Shown here: piece after piece, positions 18,529 through 29,057 of the stretch
Layout: every line of letters begins with the position of its first letter
Numbering within the stretch: position 1 is the first letter of the stretch
Assembly (NCBI GenBank): GCA_022496185.1
Contig: WTXG01000040.1
Location: forward strand, 1 to 64,000
Reading direction: 5' to 3'
DNA from: Multifurca ochricompacta
Lineage: Eukaryota; Basidiomycota; Agaricomycetes; Russulales; Russulaceae
DNA: 64,000 bases
The notes under the pieces: generated by a model
Databases searched by the model: none
Told to the model about the DNA's origin: nothing
What the model saw: the letters and a program-made list of their open reading frames with translations, nothing else
Position numbers and translations under genes: made by a program

Positions 18529-21500
18529 TTAGATAAGCCCTAGTCCAGTGACGAAGTCTTGGAGTTGTGTATGCGCGTGTGGTTTTGTGAATCCATCAGC
18601 CAGCATTTCTCCAGTGGGTGTTCTGATTAGATCGATGTGTCCCTGTTCGACGTATTCGTGAATGGCGTGGAATTTGATAGCAATGTGTTTGGATCTTCGC
18701 CCGGTCACGGGGTTGAGAGCCAAGTCGACTGCCCCTTTGTTATCGCCATGTAAGGGAATCGGATCTGTAACATCGTAGCCGAGTTCCGAGAGGAAACTCC
18801 GGTACCAAGTGGCTTGATTTGCCGCTTCGGCAAGTGCCATGTACTCTGCGTGAGTGGTGCTTTGGGCGACGGTCTTCTGCTTACGCGAGGTCCAAGAAAT
18901 GGATGAGTCAGCAAGTAAAAAGACGTAGCCCGAGGTGGAATGATGATCGTCAGCATGGTCCCCAAGACTGGAGTCCGAGTAGCCGACAAGTCCCTCTCCG
19001 CGCGCTCCATCGTAGCGAAGCCTAAGGTTGGCTGTGCTCCTTAGATAAGCCAGCACATATTTGGCAAGTCGCAGGTGTTGCGGCGAAGGATTTGCTGCAT
19101 ACTGCGCAAGACGCGCTACAGCGAAAGATATGTCAGGGCGAGTCCCAATTTGCACGTACAGAAGGCTCCCAATAATTTGTTGATAATAGGTGATTTCTGT
19201 TTGAGTAGCCTGTTCAGTGTGCTTTACCAGGTGGACATCTGCTCCTGCAGGGAGTGGTGTGCGCGCGGGGTTCGCATCCGCCATCCCAAAGCGTGCAACA
19301 ATCTCTCCAATGTACTGTGATTGATCAATTTCCAGATGCTTGATAGATCTGTCGCGTGTGATCTGGACTCCAAGATATGAGTCGATCTCACCTAGATCTG
19401 TCATTTCATAGCGCTTAGATAAGATTCCCTTGATCCGGTTAACTTCCTTGAGAGTATCGCCTAAGATAGTGATGTCGTCGACATAGAGGATTATAATTGC
19501 TGTACCCTCCCTGTCTTGGCGACGACGCACGTATACCCGGCATCAGAGAAAGTGCGCGTGAAGCCGAGCTCCAATAGAACTCCATGGAATTGCAAGTTCC
19601 ATGCGCGTGAGGCTTGTTTGAGTCCGTAAATTGCCTTTTTCAGTAGGCATACCTTATTCGGCTGGCCCGATGTGATGAAACCCTCCGGTTGCTCCATGTA
19701 AATTTCCTCATCCAGTAGTCCGTTCAGGAACGCCGACTTGACGTCCATTTGATGGATCTCCCAATCCTCTAGCGCGGCCAACGCTAGCAGTAGTCTCAAA
19801 GACTCGAACCGGGCTACTGGAGAAAATGTTTCATCATAATCAATACCTTGAATTTGCGTGAATCCCTTAGCAACTAAGCGTGCGCGAAAGCGTCCATCGG
19901 CTTTGCGCTTGAAAACCCACTTGGACTTCACAGCCTTCCGATCGGCCGGTAAGTCCACTAGCGTCCAAGTTCCATTCTTGGCTAGTGCATCCATTTCGTA
20001 TTGGCACGCGTCCTGCCAGTCGCTAGCATAGTCTGACTTCATCGCCTCCCGATATGTGAGCGGATCACTATATGCAGCCGCCGCAAGCAAAGCACGATGC
20101 CCGAGTCGCCCATCCTCACCTAACTCGGCATTATCATCGCCAAAGTAACGTGGATTCCTGCGAGGATTCTCTCGCAGTCTCTGAGGGGGCACGTCCTCCA
20201 AAGTGGGGACAACGGTCCGCTGAGTCCGGAGAAACCGGTTGCGCGGCGCGCGGGGCGGGGGCTCTTGCATTGCGGGGCGTGAAGGCGGGGTAGCCCAGAC
20301 TGTATTACCAGAACTTGGGGTTTGCTGTGTGGCAACAGGGGATGGCGTCCTTGGCGGATCGACCTCCCCTTGAGTTTGCGTAGGGACAGCCATAGGGAAT
20401 GTAACGGCCAGTGGCCCCTCCAGGGCCTTAGGTTGATCAGAACGAATGGACGGCTCACCATTGTCCTGAAATGGGAAGGAGCGTTCGTCGAATGTCACAT
20501 CGCGCGACAGGACGACTGCTCGGGTACTCTTGTTCCATAGCCGGTAACCCTTAGAACCCGGCTCATACCCAACAAGCGTCATCTCAATTGATCTCGGATC
20601 GAGCTTTCTACGCTTGTTCTCAGGCACATGAACATATGCCTTGCATCCGAAGACGCGGAAATAAGAGACATCTGGAGTGTGACCAGCACTCCAGAGCTCG
20701 TGAGGCGTGCGCCAACCTATAGTTCGGGTGGGAGTTCTGTTGTAAGTGTGAACGGCAGTATCCACTGCCAACTCCCAGAAGCCAAGGGACAGGCCAGCGC
20801 TGTGTAACATAGAGCGCGCCTTGTCCATGATGGTCCTATTCCATCTCTCGGCTATGCCATTTTGTTGCGGCGATCCCGGCATCGTCAACTTATGCTCGAT
20901 CCCCCATTCGTCCAGTACAGCTCTAAGCGCGCCTGACATGTACTCCCCCCCGCGATCTGAGTGCAAGGCCAGCATCTTTTCCGATGATTGAGTCTCAGCC
21001 CAAGCTAGAAATTTCCAAAATGCTGTTGCACACTGATCTTTGGATCTGAGGAAGTAGACCACACCATGTCTAGAGTAGTCGTCGATAAATGTTGCAATGT
21101 AGAGCGCGCCTTGAATAGACTGAATCTGCATCGGCCCGGCCAGATCGCTGTGAACAATCTGTAGCCGCCGGTCCGATCGCTTGTGAGAGGACTTGAAGGG
21201 GAGTCGCGTGTGCTTCCTGAGCTCGCACCCGGGGCATGGCGACTGATGTTGATCGATCGGAGCATCCAATGATATCCCCTTGACGGATTCATGATACCGC
21301 TTGAGGGCGTTGTACGACATATGCCCCATGCGGCGATGCCAGATGTCGATAGGTTGTGACGTTTGAGCGTGCGCATTGAGTCCAGCCATGGAGGCATCCA
21401 GCCAGTATAGGTTGTCCTCCAAGTAACCCTGCGCTACTGTCCGGTCTCGGACTGAGATCTTAAAGATTTTATCTGTGAAAGAGATCTGAGCCCCCTTCTG

Positions 21501-22589
21501 AGCAAGTGCACGCGTAGAAATGAAACGCGTCATAACGTCTGGTATGTGCAGCACGTTGCTTAGGGTGATCTCAGAACCTCTACTACCTGCAGTGGTCTTG
21601 AATACCACAGTCCCAACCCCAATTTGTCGCACATTCGAGTTATCTCCCAGGCGTACAATGCCAGCCGCTGGAGTATACTGAATGAAATCAGACCAATTTG
21701 GGGTGATATGATGTGTTGCGCCGGAGTCCATCATCCAACGTGATCGCACAGCCAAGTACAAGGAAACGCGGAGATCGTCATTGTCATCGCCTATCTCTAC
21801 GATAGACGCTGTCTGAACTGCTAGATGCGCGTTAACGGCCTTGTTACTGGCCTGCGCGGTCTCCGATCCCTTCTTCTCCTCCAGATCCTTTTTCTTCTTC
21901 CAACACTCTACAGCCTTGTGCCCTTTCTTCTGACAATAGAAACATTTGGTATTCTTCTTGTCATGCTTTTGTTTGATGGGCGCGGCTTTGTTGAGTGAGG
22001 CGGAACCACCAGATCGACGACCTTCCTCATTCAGAATCCGCTCTTGGATAGTCTGAGGGGTAAGATCCTTCGGTGATCCGGATGCTAGTATGGTGGACGC
22101 GACAGCGGAGTACGATTCGGGTAGTGCTTTGATCAGGATGAAACTGAACTGGAGATCTGAAATCTCCATCTCGTTGTTTTTGAGTGTGACGCAGGCATCA
22201 TTGAGTTTCTGCAATTGCAGGAGCATGGGGGAGGATTCGTCCAGCGCGGTGCCGGTGAGGGCAGACCAAGTGTTGAAAGCGGACATGGATCCGACTCCCC
22301 CATAGACGCGTTTGAGCTCGTCCCATTTAGCTTTACATGTGACAAACTTAGTATCGTCTGCCACGGCTGTCCAGACATCCTTCTGAGCATAGAGCTCGAG
22401 GATTGCTAAGAGAACCCCTTCAGTAGCCTCCCAGTCAGCAGGAGGGCTAGCAGGCTTGTCTTCAAGCAGGTGGTTCCGGACGCCATTCAAATGGAACAGG
22501 GCCATCATTCGCGCTGACCAGACTGGCCAGTTCGATCCATCTAGGATCTCGATTGCAGCAGAGGGTGGGAAAGTAAATGCAGGTGCCAT
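18529..22589 (-). pseudogene. Copia-1 gag-pol polyprotein, one frameshift
   Basis: The start Met is at 22589 (MAPAFTFPPSAAIEILDGSNW). Domains in order: UBN2-type gag with LDGSNWPVWSARM; CCHC knuckle CFYCQKKGHKAVEC (about 21945); aspartic protease WMMDSGATHHITP (about 21730); integrase with zinc finger (HRRMGHMSYNAL) and catalytic core (DLAGPMQIQS, DDYSRHGVVYFLRSKDQ, SDRGGEYMS); reverse transcriptase (WVFKRKADGRFRARLVAKGF, QMDVKSAFLNGLL, LYVDDITILGD); RNase H (SRKQKTVAQSTTHAEYMAL). The frame breaks near 19515, one missing base before RRRQDREG; 333 residues continue to the stop at 18529. Restoring that base in silico would give about 1350 residues, a normal copia length. Product: structural proteins and the enzymes for retrotransposition. 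Confidence 0.93.
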
Positions 22590-22940
22590 GGTGCGTGTAA
22601 GCGACGATTTCCAATCTGGGTAGAGGAGCTGTCAGACCCAGATCGTGAAGACCGATCAAGTCCCGATGTATCCAACTGTACGCTCTGAACCGCAAATGGT
22701 CCAGTCCCGATTAGGGATTGCTCACACGTGCTTCAGCGTCGCCACGCTCCATCGCACGGCTCGCGCGAAGCCCAGTGAGGGGCCCAGTCTACACCGATCC
22801 ACTGGTTCCAGGGACCAGGGAATAGGACTACAAAAGAACAGAGGCTTGCCTTATCGGGAGATGCAAAAATGCGTGAATTACTGAGTAAGGAAGCTTGTGT
22901 ATGAAATTCGATCTTCTTCTGGATTAATTCAGTTACGGCC

Positions 22941-22953
22941 AGGGCCCATAACC
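22941..22953 (-). promoter_or_regulatory. Copia-1 primer binding site (initiator tRNA-Met anticodon arm)
   Basis: Directly after the 5' LTR, the reverse strand reads GGTTATGGGCCCTG. Its complement CAGGGCCCATAACC corresponds to the anticodon arm of eukaryotic initiator tRNA-Met. Drosophila copia is known to use a cleaved half of this tRNA with the same kind of primer site. Copia-2 has the same 14 nt at 26086. Confidence 0.75.
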
Positions 22954-23357
22954 TAAAGAACGCAGCCTGAGGTTAGATAATCCAAACTACCTAGAATGGT
23001 AGTTATAATTCAGTTATGATGGTCAGAACTGTATATTGATTAGTCTTTACCTAGAATGGTAGTTATAACTAGTGCGCGTTAGCTACATAGGTAAAGATAA
23101 GATAGCAGAATACTCACTTCAGTTATGATGGTCAGAACTGAAGTGAACCGTACAGTGAGAGCGTCTTTAAATACTGTAAAAGAGTGTGCTTATAGTAACC
23201 GAGACAATAAAGGATTGTGTCTAATCAAGTAAGGTATCAAGGTATTCACAGGAAGATGAAACACAGTCCTAGTGCTACTGCACAAGACACAACTCGCTTG
23301 TTAGTACCACACACTTAGCGATTGATCCGACCTGGCCATATTGATCCATTTCCGACA
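22954..23357 (-). repeat. Copia-1 5' LTR
   Basis: 404 bp, nearly identical to 18098-18501; it ends at the tgggt duplication inside E2 gag. Confidence 0.95.
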
Positions 23358-24547
23358 TGGGTAGTATGCGTTGGTTTAACTCCAAATGCTGTCTTCCACT
23401 GTTCTCTGGTTTTTCCCTTCTTTGTATCGATGCCAAATCGAGTTTGGAAGTCGAGATAATCCTGCTGCTGACGTCGAGCAGCATCAACCCATTCATCCCA
23501 GTCATGGGGATGATGAAACTGAATGATGTTCTTGACGAGCGGGTTTGGCAACCCCTGGGAGAAGAGGTCCAGGGTCGCTTCTTCATCTGTATCATAGCCT
23601 GCGCAGTTTGCCAGGCTTCGAAACTTTGCCACATAGGCATCAAGATCCCCCTTCTCCATCCGCAGGGACTTCAACTCTCTAGCTGCTTTCTGCTTTGCCT
23701 GCCCATCAGTGAATGCATCCTTGAACCTCTGGGCAATGGTTTCCCAAAGGCCTTCGCTAGTGGTACAATGTCCACTCTCCACCTGTTCATTCAGCCATTC
23801 AAGTTGTTCCATCATCCAATTGTCAATGGCATCTCCCCTTATGAGTGACAGGAAGAGATTGGCATGTTGGAAAGGGTTGACAATTTGGGCGACATCGTGA
23901 TTGAAGTTCTTGAACGTAGTGAACTCCAGCATAAACTTTTTACTTTGGGAGCGATCTCCCGTGAAGGTCTGGGGTAAGATCCCTGACAGATGTCCAGATG
24001 GTGGCAGAATGTTCAGGACAGCAGGAGGAGGGGGAGGGGGAGGCGGAGCGGGATCAGGGAGTTGGGCGGCGATGGTCGACATGATCGGGTGGGATGGAGT
24101 GATGGTGTTGGAGGACTGTATCGATATCTGGGGAGTTGTCAAAGCAGGGGCTCTGATCATGACAACTGCTGGTGCAACCAGGGGTATAGACAATGCTAAT
24201 ACTGGTGCGTCTTCACTGTTTTCTTCAACGTATTCTTCTGGTTCTGAGTCTGTGATGATTGCAGGCGGGTTCTCTCTCCACGGTCCGAGACCGAATTCTG
24301 GGGGAGCAGGAGCAGTAGTAACCCATGAGTGTCTGCTATCCGAGTATCGGATACAATACCAAACTCTCTTTTCATCGTCGTATTCTACTGGTTGGTATCT
24401 TCCATCGTGATAGACGTAGTATCCAAACTCGGTTTCAAAGTCTTTCCAGACAGCAGAGCCAAGTGTCTGTTGTGAAAGATTATGCTCGTCTCTGCGTTCA
24501 ATGAGTTCTTCTTTGAACAGGGTCTGACTGCGGCTGGACGAAGCCAC
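23358..24547 (-). pseudogene. E2 gag, N-terminal and capsid part
   Basis: The frame opens at 24547 (MASSSRSQTLFKEELIERRD) and stays open up to the copia-1 insertion, with no stop. It shows the acidic stretch DSEPEEYVEENSED, a proline run (about 24010-24060 on the other strand as g-rich sequence), the segment FMLEFTTFKNFNHDV and MEQLEWLNEQVESG. The frame continues at 18092 after removal of copia-1 and one target copy. It lacks the two deletions seen in E1 gag, so it is the better reference for the family. Confidence 0.9.
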
Positions 24548-24556
24548 GTTGGAAAG

Positions 24557-24567
24557 AGACTCGACTT
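24557..24567 (-). promoter_or_regulatory. E2 self-primer binding site
   Basis: On the reverse strand aagtcgagtct lies 2 nt after the 5' LTR. It is complementary to agactcgactt in the same LTR (forward-strand positions 24793-24803), downstream of a TATATAAG box (about 24829-24836). Confidence 0.75.
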
Positions 24568-24569
24568 GA

Positions 24570-25166
24570 TGTTACGTCCAGTGCGGGACATTCCACACGA
24601 CTTGTGTGACAGCGTTCGTTCATTATCAGGTAAGAAGCCAATAGGGCCTCTTGGAGTGTGTTCAGGAAGAGTCAAAGTCAAAGAGGCTGTACTCTAAGAC
24701 AATGTTGAGTGGGAAGTACCAGAAGTACTGTGAGATGATCGAGTCAAAGCTTTCAAGGGGAAGTCCAGAAGACAAGCACTGATGTATTCAATAAGTCGAG
24801 TCTGAGGTCTACAATGTAGTTACAGCAGACTTATATACATAATCGAATGGGCATCTATAAGATAAGAAACTGGAGTCATGTGGGCCCAAATATACGAAAG
24901 CGGATGGCGTAAAGCCTGGCTTCTGATAGGGTATTAAGTAAGTGTCTGGTCATAAAGATAAAGAGAGATAACGAGATAAGAGGATAATGAGGTAAACATG
25001 GGCAAACTGTGAGTCAACAAGTCCAAAGCGCATCACAGGGATGGGAGCAGAGCACGTGATGGGTCCCAGGATGGAGACGTAATAATGAAGTGTAAAGTGG
25101 GTGGTAAGGAGGGGTCATCGTTAGGGAGGAAGAAGAAAGTGGGGTTACTCAGCAAAGGTTGTAACA
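24570..25166 (-). repeat. E2 5' LTR
   Basis: 597 bp, tgttacgtcc to ggttgtaaca on the forward strand. It is the uninterrupted counterpart of the split LTR at 4345-4722/12176-12394 and includes the intact E1 target site tgtct near 24948. Confidence 0.92.
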
Positions 25167-25200
25167 ACTCAGAGATTATTTATGAGTACTAAGGGAAGCA

Positions 25201-25621
25201 TCATCCATCAGGAATGATAAGCAAAAAAATGATGAGAAACACACTGCTTAGATTAGATTTCATTGTCTTCTTAATCATACAAATCTTATGAGTGCCATGA
25301 AGGCAATGATAGTGGACATTGCCATCTTCTCCTGGGGTATTGTATGGCCCATTGGTGATGACCTCGTAGAATAGATATATTGGACTCCTTTTTATATTTC
25401 CAGTCATCTATAAAAACCCACAATGAGACAATAATGTGAGAAATGCAAGGCAAAACTTGCCTTTTTGGGGTGAGGGATTTCAAATGAGCTTGTTGGAATG
25501 ACGCTGGTATGTGTTGCTGCAGTCCAGTGGGGGGTATCTTCATCTTCAATCTCCTCAATCTCAACAATGTTGACACAGGACATGTCTGGAGATGCTTCAG
25601 GCATCTGAGGATCGCTTTAGC
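25201..25621 (-). pseudogene. Fragment of an unrecognised reverse-strand gene, right-hand part missing
   Basis: A reverse frame at 25404-25604 encodes an acidic stretch (VEIEEIEDEDTPHW) followed by serine- and threonine-containing sequence. I cannot assign a family. Another fragment in the same orientation (27957-28446) lies on the far side of copia-2, so both may be parts of one gene split by that insertion. No start, stop or intron set can be defined. Confidence 0.3.
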
Positions 25622-26085
25622 TGTAGATAAGATTAGATTAGGTTCCGGAGTTTCGGACTTTTTATGATATCTTTATTACATTTCTTTCTCACCTTACTCA
25701 GCTGATTAGTGATAACCTTAGTAATGTGCAGTAAGCATGTGATATCTCTTTGGCCAATAGCCTTTATCCCTCTTTGTTTATTGCCTGGCACTTGTGGACT
25801 TATTCCCAGTGCGCACAGACCATTTCCCCTGGCCCCTATGGGTATATAAGGGTGTCTGTTTCATCTCTTACACTTCAGAGTTTCTTCCACCTCTGAAGCG
25901 TAAGTTCCTTTTACTATACTTTCTATCATACCTTAAGACTAACTCTTATATATATAGAACTTGTCTTTATCTAGGTCAGTAGATAGTATTATAGAGTTTC
26001 TTCCACCTCTGAAGCAACTTGTCTTTATCTAGCCTAATCTGCTACTAACCACAGTCAGTATAACCAGCAGCATGTTTGTTTGACA
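25622..26085 (+). repeat. Copia-2 5' LTR (left edge uncertain)
   Basis: It has a TATA box (gggtatataaggg, about 25848) and an internal partial duplication: agagtttcttccacctctgaagc occurs at about 25877 and 25995, and aacttgtctttatctag at about 25959 and 26017. It ends tttgaca just before the primer site. Confidence 0.6.
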
Positions 26086-26099
26086 GGTTATGGGCCCTG
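26086..26099 (+). promoter_or_regulatory. Copia-2 primer binding site (initiator tRNA-Met anticodon arm)
   Basis: ggttatgggccctg directly after the LTR end is identical to the copia-1 site and complementary to the anticodon arm of initiator tRNA-Met. Confidence 0.7.
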
Positions 26100-27029
26100 C
26101 CACTCATACTGATCTGTAATTCCCTTTCTGTTCATTACAGCCCAACTCGCTTCTTTGCACAACAAGCTCACAAAAGCTTCCAAGTCTTTCCCACCAGCTT
26201 TTCTCAGTGAGCTTTCATATTTACTGTCTGTGCACCTTAACACCCCACAGGATGACGCAGTTTACTGCTCATCCTGAACTGTTTGGCTAGCCCTTCGGGG
26301 TTCTTGCAAAAGGTGATGAGGGACCCTAAGTGGGTGAAACACCTTGAGCTCCTTGAGTGCGCACTAGGTATTAGTAAGTTCATAGTTATAGCTGGGTCTT
26401 CGTCCCATAGATAGTCTTAGTAGGCCTATAGCCAGAAGCTTGTCGCTTTAAGTCCAGTTAATGCTTGGCTCGATCCGTAAGCCAGGTTTAGCGACCTGCA
26501 GGTAGAGTTTAGGGTCTAGAACAAGGCATGGGTAGTCACTCCCATGACGCTTGGGCTCAATACAAGTAGGCTGCACTACTATAGTCTATACATAGTAGAT
26601 ATAGTCTTCATCTCTGGGCATAAGTATCCATTGCCTTTGTAGGGTAACCACACCCTACCAGAGACAGACTACACATCTACTTAGTCATGGCCCCAATCAT
26701 CTAGGGCTTAATCATGGACTCCACCACCAGCATTAGAGGAAGGGCTATATACCCTTTGTCTCTAATGGAACTTGCGGTTGGCTCCTCCATGACATGACTC
26801 CCAGTTCTGATTACACTAGACACTCTGGCTAGTCTACCAGAGCTTATGTCTAGTTGCAGGATTGCACTAGACAGCTTTTACTATACCTAGAAAGTTGCAC
26901 AACAAAGGCAGGACCTTCTTAGGTTCTGAAGCATAGCGCCACAGTGTGGGGTGGCACTCTTAAGCGAGACCTGGGCACTGGTTCTAATTGCTCCTTGGAA
27001 CCAGGAACAACCTTTTTAACATCTCAAAT

Positions 27030-27908
27030 ATGCCATCCTCAATTGTCTTCCCTCCCTCCTCCAAGATGGAACGCCTTGATGGCTCCAACTGGCAGGTTTG
27101 GTCTGCCAACTTTAATGCCCTTTTGAGGATGAATGGGCTCAGGAGGCACATCGTAACGCCTTACCCTGACATGCCCCTCCTCCCAGAGGACAAGGAGGAG
27201 AAAGAAAAAATGCAGAAGGAAGTCATTGACCCCATCCTTAGGGAATGGATGGGAGAAGAGGAAATGCTAATTGGGCTCCTCTTTCTTAATGTAACCCAAG
27301 AAGTCTACTCCCAAGTAGCTTCTGATGCCAATTATCCTTCTCTTAGCGAGAAGTATAATAAGTTGGAGCGGCTATATGGCTCTGTAGGTAGCATGGCCAC
27401 ATACAATTTGTGGCTTGCCCTGGTGTCCTTCTGTCTTGATGAAGGACAGACATTTAGAACCCAATTACAAAAGGTTCTAGATGCCAGGAGTACCCTAAGG
27501 GAGAATGGGATGGAGGTCAATGACCTCCAGATGAGCTTCATTTTATTGAAAGCTCTCCCTGACTCCTACAGTGCCATTGCTGGCTCTATACTGGCCTCTG
27601 GCAATCCAGAGCGACTTTCTCCTCAGGACCTTGTGCAGAGGTTCCTAAATGAGGAAAGTCGTCTGGCTGGTCCATCAGGAAGTGGTAGTGCAGTCCTGTC
27701 TAAGGCTGCACCTGTCAAATCAAAACAAAAAACAACAAATTTATCACCACTTCCCACTGCTGCCCCTGGTTCACAAGGGGTGGTCTGCTTCTATTGCCAA
27801 AAGCCTGGACACAAGTCCAATGCTTGCACAAAGAAGAAGAAGGACCTGGAGAATGCCAAAAAGGGCAAGGCAGGGAACAAGAAAAGGGCTGAGGCCCAAC
27901 ATGTAAAC
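27030..27908 (+). pseudogene. Copia-2 gag, truncated
   Basis: The frame MPSSIVFPPSSKMERLDGSN starts at 27030, aligned with the copia-1 gag start (an in-frame ATG 14 codons earlier is less likely). UBN2-type gag sequence follows (LERLYGSVGSMATYNLW, LQMSFILLKALPDSYSAIAG) and ends in a CCHC knuckle CFYCQKPGHKSNAC. The frame then runs into LTR sequence at 27909. Such gag-only copies can be parasitic on complete elements, but a simple internal deletion explains it equally well. Confidence 0.8.
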
Positions 27909-27956
27909 GCTACTAACCACAGTCAGTATAACCAGCAGCATGATTGTTTGACAAAC

Positions 27957-28446
27957 AGAACAAGTCCTCGCCTTCTTTGTTGGGGGTGTGGGCATCGGGT
28001 TCATCTTTATCTTTGATTTCAGGATGTGTGCATGGCCCTTTTTGTTGCTGACCTCTGGTATGGTTTTTGAGGGTAACATATCAGCTAGCTACAAATTGTT
28101 AATTCACCTGACCATGGAATCACATTAAGATATCTCATACCTCTTCATTACTTATTTCCATGGCATTGCTAGGATCATCTGATCCATCCTCAGCAGAAGA
28201 AGCACTAAAATCAGCATCGTCTACATCACTATTGACATCATTCACGACAGCTTGCTTGCACTTCACAGAGGTCTTGTGTTTGAGAGAATGTGCAAGGCAC
28301 CAGTGGGATGATTGTACAGGATTCCCAAACTCATCAAGCTTCTCCACAGCAATAGCTGCAGCTAATCGTGTACCTGCAGTGGTTTGGACTGGACAAGAGC
28401 GTTGACCTGGAAGGATAAGTATTTCATAGCTGCAATCAAATTTCAC
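27957..28446 (-). pseudogene. Fragment of an unrecognised reverse-strand gene
   Basis: A reverse frame from 28446 encodes KFDCSYEILILPGQRSCPVQ, TTAGTRLAAAIAVEKLDEFG and an acidic, serine-rich tail, ending EISNEEV at 28135. More coding-like sequence (27957-28079, PTPPTKKARTCS) follows in another frame, perhaps after an intron. It is interrupted by copia-2. I do not recognise the family; a DNA-transposon accessory ORF is possible but unproven. Confidence 0.3.
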
Positions 28447-28763
28447 TTGAATGAACTATTTACTACCTTGGTTTATGTGAGAACATGGTCAAATAGGTTT
28501 GGGAGTTTTTGATGCATCAAGCTGTTGACCTTCTGGTCCTTGGGTGGGCTGATCTGTCATGGTAAGGCAAAGCTGTAAGACTCCACCACATGGATAGAGG
28601 ATCTAATTATTGCATCTTGGGGCCTCCTTAATGCAGTGATCTCACCGCAGTCAACAGAAAATTGAGCATTGTCCTTGTTCTTTGGATTAAATCATAATAA
28701 TAGTAGCTTCATGAAAAATGGAAGCGTACTGGCTGTTGAGATGGGCCGCTAGTGACTGGATTG

Positions 28764-29057
28764 TCGGGGCTCCTGATCTAATGATTATGATAAGATAATC
28801 TAAAGTGCGTCAGATAGTTGATTCAGAGACATTGCACACACAACACATTCCTTCTTTCTTGTCACATTTAAATAACTATATTTATTCTACTTAATGTCAT
28901 GCTCCTCTGAGCAGTATAAAAGGTTGCTACTCTGTAAGCATTCACTTCAGTTTTGACCACATAAACTGAACTGAGTACTAGTTAGTTTATCTTATCTCTT
29001 GTCTTTACTATATTTAGCTAACACTTATCTGCTATCTAAATAGGTAAAGATTCTATA
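28764..29057 (+). repeat. Diverged solo copia-type LTR
   Basis: It begins tgtcgggg, has a TATA-like cagtataaaagg (about 28909), and 35 nt further the hairpin ttcagttt...aaactgaa (28946-28970), the same arrangement as in the copia-1 LTR. It ends at about taaagattctata. The boundaries are approximate and no target duplication was found. Confidence 0.5.

Larger units (their letters stand above)
18098..23357 (-). mobile_element. Copia-1: near-intact Ty1/copia element, reverse strand
   Basis: 5260 bp with 404-bp LTRs (18098-18501 and 22954-23357) that I read as almost identical (one difference, taccgcacac versus taccacacac). The target duplication tgggt (18093-18097 and 23358-23362) lies in E2 gag. 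On the reverse strand the order is LTR, half-tRNA primer site, 360-bp leader, one gag-pol ORF, polypurine tract (cacgggggga, 18502-18511), LTR. Integrase lies before reverse transcriptase, which defines Ty1/copia. A single missing base near 19515 is the only break I see, so it is young. Confidence 0.95.
4345..25166 (-). mobile_element. E2: Ty3/gypsy family A chromovirus, reverse strand, hosting nested insertions
   Basis: The element has two 597-bp LTRs. The left one is split into 4345-4722 and 12176-12394 by E1; the right one is 24570-25166. Reading leftwards on the reverse strand: LTR, primer site (24557-24567), gag (24547-23358 and 18092-17762), pol (about 17760-13701), a third ORF (13664-12420), polypurine tract (12395-12410), LTR. 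The two LTRs differ at several positions, so E2 is older than E1. The immediate flanks ccacc and actca do not form a target duplication, which suggests recombination or deletion at one end. Its open frames are broken mainly by transitions creating TGA. Confidence 0.85.
25622..27953 (+). mobile_element. Copia-2: Ty1/copia element deleted from gag to the 3' LTR end
   Basis: The 5' LTR ends at 26085 (gtttgaca), followed by a primer site, a 930-bp leader and gag. After the zinc knuckle the sequence jumps at about 27909 to the last 45 bp of the LTR (gctactaaccacagtcagta and on to tttgaca, compare 26040-26085). Protease, integrase, RT and RNase H are therefore all gone. The left boundary is uncertain; I place it at tgtagataag (25622) because the LTR should start with TG. 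No target duplication was found. Confidence 0.7.

Noticed and set aside
4340..25171. A matching target duplication for E2
   Set aside because: The flanks ccacc and actca differ, and no shifted alternative gives a match.
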